Positions 58,101 to 64,000 of a stretch of 64,000 nucleotides of DNA are shown in pieces. Every line of letters begins with the position of its first letter. The first letter of the stretch is position 1. The position numbers were made by a program, and so were the translations under genes. Where the stretch lies: assembly GCA_005765155.1 (NCBI GenBank), contig VCCP01000006.1:3174501-3238500 (forward strand), in the 5' to 3' direction. Source of the stretch: Zelopaecilomyces penicillatus (taxonomy: Eukaryota > Ascomycota > Sordariomycetes > Hypocreales > Pseudodiploosporaceae). The notes below the pieces were generated by a model. The model was not told the origin of the DNA. It was given only the letters and a program-made list of their open reading frames with translations, and did not search any database.

Positions 58101-60649
58101 AAAAATGGTATTAAAGATGTTTTGCCCTTTAGGCTGATGAGGGTTTCACTGGCCGTTCGAACGAGGGCACGCAGGCGTCTTGTCTGAAGTTGTCAAACGC
58201 TGACACGGACATGAGATGCACCAGGCGGCCTAGCGCGTTTCAAGGGCCGCAGAGCCCCGAGAAGTTGGGTGTGTGCCTTGTGTATAATAAACACAGCGGG
58301 GGTTTGCGCGAGTATAAGGGTTTGAAGAGAAGATAATGGAACATCTAAGCGCTGATGGCGTTAGGGGAGAGAATCGAGTATCTCAAAGTTTTAATTGCGC
58401 GGTTAAGCATAGGTAGGATAGAGCTTCGAATGTTCGAACGAATTGGATGACCTCAGCCAACCAATATTACCTACCCTCTTTCTTCGGCGGCAGCAGTTTT
58501 TCCCTATCCCGCACCCCCATCCATGTAATTAACGGTGCCCCACCCCGCCAATAGCATGAGATCATTTACCGCAGAATACGGCCCCAGGGTGTTCTCTATC
58601 CTTCTCTGCCCCTCTAGACCCAATCAGGCCAAGGAAACAACCCCCTTGTTTCGCCGTGGGGAACAGACGTTTTCAAACGAAACTCGGTCGATATTAGTAC
58701 GGATGGATGGACGACTCAGGAGGGTAACAGGCTGCTAGCTACTGCTACGCGCCTTGTATACGCCCTACGGGAATCCCCTCTCCCCCCCATCGTACATCGT
58801 ATCGTCTGGGTACCATGTTTGGCCACCCTGCATGGCGGGCACCTGAAAAGTTCAACGTCCGATGGCAACAAAACAAAAGCCCCGACAACTCGCAGCAGGA
58901 AAAGGAACCTTGACCAGCATTTTCGATCCACTGCCTGAAACCTCCCGCACGCCAGGGCCATTTGTTTTTTTTTGCCGCGATCGTTGTTCGACAAGCGCCC
59001 ACTATGATACTATAAGTTTAATTTACCCTGCGGTGGAGTAGCCGGGGGGGACGGAGGGCTAGTTTGACAAGTTTGACATGAAATGGTAGCCAGTCGATAC
59101 TACGAACCTACTAATGTTGCAGCATACGAGGCAAAAGTACGACACCTCCCCCTAGGGCGTCTGTTTGGTTTTGCACCTTGTTTGTCTGTACAGTAAATTA
59201 ATATGCATGCTTCTCTCTTTTCGTCTTTTTTTTTGTGGTGTTTTGGCGCCGGTGGCAGCGGCCAAGGAACAACGTCGCGAGCGGCGCTTGGGCACCTTTT
59301 TTTTTCTTTTCTCGACATTTGTTTGGAGATGATGGACTCGCTCGGCTGTCGCCGGACAGAACAGACGCCCATTTCTTACGAGACATACGACACCGTGGTT
59401 TCAAGATATTAAACGTGGGGACCAGAACGGATGAGTGTCTATGACGGGGGCGCGTAGTAGGACAGACACATTGGCTTTCTAGGCTGTCTCTCGTCTATTC
59501 AGAGAGAGGAGGAGATTTTGATTTGCCAAGAGAACAGTTCAGATCTCGACCCCAATTGCCATAATTGCGTCAAAAAAGACGAAAGTGTAACAGCATGGAT
59601 CAACCAAAGACGGTCTTTTTTAGTTTTGTCTTCTCGCGTGGCAATGCATTGATCGGTTAGTGATGTTCTATGAGGATGGATCGCATTGCCCTCATGATTT
59701 CGATGCATGTCCACCATCAAACCAAGTGGTAGCGCTGGACGAACAGGGGGGTGGAAGAGGGGAACAGGATCGCCCGAATCTAATCTTCATGCCTCTAGAC
59801 AGACTTCTGAATCTGTCACAAAAAAGGGTCGGCACTGGGCTGGCTGGCGCTGGGCCAGAGAAGCTGTAACGGGGCTAGAATCTCATACAAGACCCGTACC
59901 TGACCAGACCTGGCGGCTCCACCCCTCCCCTTGGATGTGCCAGATTTCGGAACATTCATCAGGCGCCAAATGGTTTCACCGGCTGCGACGATGACACGCC
60001 CCTCCACTCTCTTTATCCCCCCATACAGTATGATACATCGACTGTGTTTACTTTCCTTTATGACCTCCACGAGCCCTCTCTCTCGCCATCTCTCTTACCA
60101 TCCTTTCGTTCTAATAACCTCGGATTCTTGTGTTTTCCTTTTCATCTTATCTTCGTTTCTATTTTCTCCTTCCTTTTACAGTTTTCCTTCTTTGTGTGTG
60201 TGTGTGTGAATTTCTTCCTCCCGCAGCTTGAACGATTAAACTACTTTCATTAATCATCCAACTGGTTTGGCTGCTTGACACTCCTTTGGGAAACACCCTT
60301 TTTTTGATGACGACGACCTCTTGATCCGATACTTCAAAACAATTCACCATTTTTATTTTTATTTCTTCTTTCTATTCTTGCTGCACAGAATTGGACAAAC
60401 ATCTCCAATACCTGAATTCACGGTATCCAATACAAAAACCATACGGACCTTACCGACACACTTTCATTCGACGTATCTATTTTTAGAATACTCAAAAATT
60501 CCTTTTATGACATTCTATTTGATTCTTGCAAAGAGAAAATATTTGAAAGGGGGAACAAGCTACGCAACTAGGACAATTCTCCGGCAGAAACCCGAACAGC
60601 GTTAGACGTCACCTCCGTATACACACCACATATTTATTCATACACAACC
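52160..60649. other. 8.5 kb region without a supported gene
   Basis: This separates the divergent starts of two Myb-type genes. Frames reach at most about 134 codons, and none shows a recognisable domain or convincing composition. It contains many low-complexity tracts: AGC/AGT repeats at 53313-53350, GA-rich 55386-55430, (GATT)6 at 55511-55534, a CA run near 57028-57050, and CT-rich DNA from about 60060 to 60230 before the second Myb gene. Long leaders, noncoding RNA or distant regulatory DNA are possible. I cannot tell which. Confidence 0.5.
55511..55534. repeat. Tetranucleotide repeat (GATT)6
   Basis: Six uninterrupted GATT units in the gene-poor region between the Myb genes. Confidence 0.9.
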
Positions 60650-61779
60650 ATGTCTCGGACACAATTAGCAACGGCCCAGGTGGCCTACACGACGAAAAGC
60701 GATGGCATGAAACGCCATGAGCAGGGTGTGAACAAGAGCAAGAAGGCGGCTCTGACTGGTGGTGGACGTGCTTGGAGTGAAGAGGAAGTAAGTCACAGTG
60801 GAAAGCCGTGGTGTTCATGGGGCACTTGCAGTGTCGATAAAAGAGAAATAAAAAGGCTAATGATGTCTAGGAATCATATCTGCTCCAGACCCGGCTTCAG
60901 AAGATGCCCTACAAGCACATTGCCGCACACCTCAAGAAGACGGAGTTGGCATGTCGGCTACATTACCACCAGCTGTGCCACGGCAGTAATCGACGGAAGC
61001 GGACCGCTTCATGCTCGTCTGGGTCCGACCGGTCCCCGGTCCTGCCCATGTCGGCCCCAATGTCAGCCGTTGAGAGACAATCAAGGTCTCTGTCTCCAAT
61101 TCACAGGGCCGGGAGTTACGGACCAGCAGTGCACGGCGGCGATGTACATCATCTGCCCAGCATTTCAGGCCCGGGCGCATCGCCGAGGCTCCCGGCGATC
61201 CTGCCCAAACCTGCGTCGATGCATCCCCGTGCCGGCGAGCCGTGCGCCCCACGGTTCCCCCCGATGATGCACGAGCAGCAGCGCACAACCCTGCCGCCTG
61301 TTAACTTCCACCACCAAAGCCCGCCCCCCTATCAACACCAACATCAACAACATCAACAGCAGCAACAACACCACCAACAGCAGCAGCAGCCCCGTCATCA
61401 CCAACACCAACACCAAACCCCCCACGCCACTCCCCCTCCCTCACTTCGAGTGGACTGCTCAAACATCTCCCTTCCTTCCACATCCACACACACCCCCGCA
61501 CACGTGGACTTATCCCGTCTCCAAGCCGTCTACGAAGCCCACCGCCACACATTCTGGAGCATCATCTCCAAAGAGTACGGCGGCACTTCATCTCCCGCGA
61601 TGCTCGAGATGGCGTGGAAGACGGGTATGTGCTGCAGACAAGAGGCCAGTCGACCCATCACGCCGCTTGCTAGTCCGGATAACGACCGTTGTATCCGGTC
61701 GGCGCATGATAAGACGAGGATTTCATCTATCCTGACAGGGGATGAAGACCCAATACGGCGTCGTGATGGCGGGTGGTAA
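60650..61779 (+). CDS. Myb-like transcription factor with His/Gln-rich region
   Basis: A 348-residue nuclear regulator candidate. Exons are 60650-60787 and 60871-61779 around an 83-bp intron (GTAAGT/TAG) that lies inside the Myb domain. The domain is at about residues 40-90: RAWSEEE, ESYLLQTRLQKMPYKHIA, AHLKKTELACRLHYHQL, with the trailing basic NRRKRT. The recognition helix is intact and strongly conserved-looking; this Myb type occurs widely in ascomycetes. The middle is disordered, Pro/Ser-rich, then a His/Gln-rich tract (about residues 185-215). A conserved-looking segment near the C-terminus (LSRLQAVYEAHRHTFWSII, KEYGG) may be a second domain. A pyrimidine-rich leader and an 8.5 kb upstream gap precede it. 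Confidence 0.88.
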
Positions 61780-62614
61780 AATGTGTCAATAAGAAAAAAA
61801 ATGTATGGAAGGGAAGGGGAAAGGGGAAAGGGAGTTATAACAGGAGCTCATGAACGGAATGATTTTTTTCTAATTCTTCTAAAGGCTTTTCCCCTGAAAA
61901 AGTCGACTCTTTCTCTGGGATTGGGAGCGGGTGAAGCAAAGTGGTGTGAAACCATTTGACATGACATTTTCCCTACTGCTGCTGCAGTCATTTTTTATAT
62001 TTTTAGCCTTTGAAGAATATATGCGAGAGATGATTTGATGTGTTACACAGTTTTTGAGGTTTGCATGATGGCCAGATGGGGGTTTCTCTTGAATGGCGTT
62101 TGGGAATGGGGGGAGCCAGTTTTAAGGGTTTTTTTCTTTTTTTGATAGATTATGGATTGGCTAGGTTTGAATCTAGTCTTGGAAGCCAGTATTCGAGCAT
62201 TCGGGTGAAATTACTAGTGAATTGTGTGAATGATATTTTTTTAAGTAGTATTAATTATAACATTGGAGAGGAGCAAGTATCCAATGTGTGGTGGAGCGGC
62301 GAACTACTGGGGTTCTATGACGGCTGACGTTCCGAGATGGTCGCGGAGCTTTGGAGCTAGTGCTTGCAATTGCTCACGCTTGTCAACAGACATGATTGCG
62401 TAACAAGAATATAATGCAGAAGTAAAGTCGCGAAAAAAAAAGGAGAAGGATCGATCTTTTTATAATGGATTCGATGGTGTTGACCACCTCTACACGCTGC
62501 GCCGTTCGTGGTCACTCATCCGGTCGAAGGCACTGTCGACCATTGTACGCGCGGGTTAGAGGTAGCTGTCATCATAGTTATTATTATACTTATTGGTAAT
62601 TGGTGGCAATTGTC
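61780..62614. other. Intergenic region before the minisatellite
   Basis: The 3' flank of the Myb gene. G/A-rich after the stop and AT-rich from about 61980 to 62480. No gene was recognised. Confidence 0.55.
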
Positions 62615-62830
62615 ATGATTTCCATTATTGCCATGATTATCATGATTTCCACTATTGCCATGATTGTCATGATTGTCATGATTGCTATGATTGCTATGAT
62701 TGCTATGATTGCTATGATTGCTATGATTGCTATGATTGCTATGATTGCTATGATTGCTATGATTGCTATGATTGCTATGATTGCTATGATTGCTATGATT
62801 GCTATGATTGCTATGATTGCTATGATTGCT
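62615..62830. repeat. 9-bp minisatellite, unit ATGATTGCT
   Basis: Twenty-four 9-bp units. The first seven (62615-62677) are diverged (for example ATGATTTCC, ATGATTGTC); the last seventeen (62678-62830) are identical. The array ends eight bases beyond the stop codon of the minus-strand gene. Translations of the array in any frame are artefacts. Confidence 0.96.
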
Positions 62831-62838
62831 ATAGTCTC

Positions 62839-64000
62839 CTACTTTCCCTCAGCAAGTGTCGTCCCCTTCGCCGACAGAGCAGCAATAATCTGCAAAAAAG
62901 AGCCTTCCTTCTCCTTCAGTTCCAATTCTCGCACCCGTCGATCTTCTTCTCGCTCTCTTGCCATGTCTTTCCTTTGCTCCTCCATCTGCCGGAAAAGCTT
63001 GTCCATTTGTTCCTTGTGCCTCTCCTCTGCTTGCGCCATTGCCTGCCTGGACCTCTCCTCTGACTCCTTGAGCTGCAGCAACAACATAGCCTCACTAGTT
63101 TGCGAAACGCTAGGAAGTGCCGGCACCACAAAACCGTCTGCATCTTTGGTTTGTGCATTCTGCTCAGAGCTCTCATCCTCATCATCTAGCGGCGACCCAG
63201 AAGGTATAATGGGCTCCGGGAGGGCAGCGATCGCATCTTTCAAGCGTGCCACATGTACAGGTAGATGATGCTTGAACAGGTTTCGTACAAAACTGTGAAC
63301 AGCAAGGAGGCTATCCGGGTCGGTGAGATCGAATTTGCGAAGACGATGCCGATAGAAAACATGCCTTTCCCCTTGCAACACGGCGAAGTGGGCATAAAGA
63401 CGAGCATCTTGCTGGTTGTGCGAGATGGAAAAGACGAGCGCTTGCCCAGGGTCCTTCTTTTCTGTGCGGAATTTATTTGCTTCCTGTTCAATTCTGCAGA
63501 GAGCCCTGACAGCAACGCTGCAGCTGTGCATGTTTTGTCGCTCTGCAACGTCAAGACCGCCAACGCCACACTTCACCTTGCACATGAGAAAGGGAAAGTA
63601 CATGTGACTGGTAAACTGGGCCCAATTGTCAACCGAACTATATCTCTTCAATTTATCAATCTCTTCGGCTGTAAATGCAGACGAATAAAGTCCAATAGCA
63701 AGATCAGGGCGAAGCTGAGGTCCTTCCAGAACGCATTGTCGTTGCCAATCAGCGTTGACTTCATCAACGACGTGCTCCAGGTGATTGTCGCCGCTGAGGT
63801 ATAGCCAAGTGACGGGTGTGATGATTAATGGTGTTATGTCTCGAAAGACTAGCGCTTCATTTCGACTCTGGCACAGATTTAGAACCTTTCGAATCGCTTG
63901 CTCGGGAAACATCGTAGGCGTGATGTTTTGGTGACTAGTCTCCAGGAGACTGGCGCACAGTTGTTTGTTTTCTTGAGAAAAACGCTCCTCACCTTTGAAG
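62839..64000 (-). CDS. Fungal DUF7924-type protein with coiled-coil tail (5' partial)
   Basis: The frame is open from the right edge of the window to the stop at 62839, so the N-terminus is missing; the ATG at 63912 is internal, since upstream codons in the same frame read GEERFSQENKQLCASLL. A globular domain follows with LVFRDITPLI, RPDLAIGL, FTAEEIDKL, HMYFPFLMCKVKCG and ERQNMHSCSVAVRAL, which I recognise as the fungal DUF7924 type. RPD plus a later E-x-K would fit a PD-(D/E)xK nuclease-like core; here the Glu position reads Lys (CKVKCG), so catalysis may be lost (inference). After an acidic linker (DDEDESS), a charged coiled coil of about 75 residues ends the protein (ESEERSRQAMAQAEERHKEQ region). 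Function unknown. Confidence 0.72.
   Translation of the reverse strand, partial: FKGEERFSQENKQLCASLLETSHQNITPTMFPEQAIRKVLNLCQSRNEALVFRDITPLIITPVTWLYLSGDNHLEHVVDEVNADWQRQCVLEGPQLRPDLAIGLYSSAFTAEEIDKLKRYSSVDNWAQFTSHMYFPFLMCKVKCGVGGLDVAERQNMHSCSVAVRALCRIEQEANKFRTEKKDPGQALVFSISHNQQDARLYAHFAVLQGERHVFYRHRLRKFDLTDPDSLLAVHSFVRNLFKHHLPVHVARLKDAIAALPEPIIPSGSPLDDEDESSEQNAQTKDADGFVVPALPSVSQTSEAMLLLQLKESEERSRQAMAQAEERHKEQMDKLFRQMEEQRKDMAREREEDRRVRELELKEKEGSFLQIIAALSAKGTTLAEGK

Noticed and set aside
52160..60649. Several frames of 90-134 codons as genes
   Set aside because: Their translations follow the low-complexity DNA (Gly/Arg/Trp or Ser/Leu runs) and show no family signature.
62593..63268. Two plus-strand frames rich in CYD or MIA repeats
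   Set aside because: These are translations of the 9-bp minisatellite running into the antisense of the DUF7924-type gene.

Overview
The window reads as nuclear DNA of a filamentous ascomycete, most likely a hypocrealean sordariomycete (inference). The support is short introns of about 52-183 bp with GT/AG ends, fungal-only families (carboxypeptidase Y, deuterolysin, Crh glycosidase, Dbp9, yapsin-type protease), long intergenic regions, and an endo-beta-N-acetylglucosaminidase that closely resembles Trichoderma Endo T. I found no tRNA, rRNA, CRISPR array or intact transposon.

Region 1-28 kb is rich in accessory genes. It holds the 3' part of a PaxM-like FAD monooxygenase, an intronless phospholipase-D-like protein, vacuolar carboxypeptidase Y, a secreted type-B carboxylesterase, an old-yellow-enzyme oxidoreductase, a deuterolysin, a BAHD-like acyltransferase, a HAD hydrolase that looks frameshifted, three small secreted proteins, the GH18 endoglycosidase and an APH-type kinase. 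From 14.7 to 26.3 kb five of eight genes encode secreted proteins. This looks like a secretome-rich block for proteolysis, deglycosylation and candidate effectors. Several tailoring-type enzymes occur, but no polyketide, peptide or terpene backbone gene, so I do not call a metabolite cluster.

Region 28-49 kb holds an aldo/keto reductase, two single-pass membrane proteins that converge on each other, a GPI-type aspartic protease, an NAD(P)-binding protein, a GPI-type Crh transglycosylase and the nucleolar helicase Dbp9.

The most unusual gene is the aspartic protease at 38489-40736. Between its signal peptide and its catalytic domain lies a block of short repeats separated by Lys-Arg sites: five copies of a PWHILP(I/V) peptide and three copies of a second peptide. 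This is the layout of a Kex2-processed peptide precursor fused in frame to a yapsin-like protease. The copies differ at silent sites but keep their amino acids, so the peptides appear to be under selection.

Region 50-64 kb has two Myb-type regulators transcribed away from each other across an 8.5 kb stretch with no gene I can support, then a 9-bp minisatellite directly after the stop codon of a fungal protein of the DUF7924 type that runs off the right edge.
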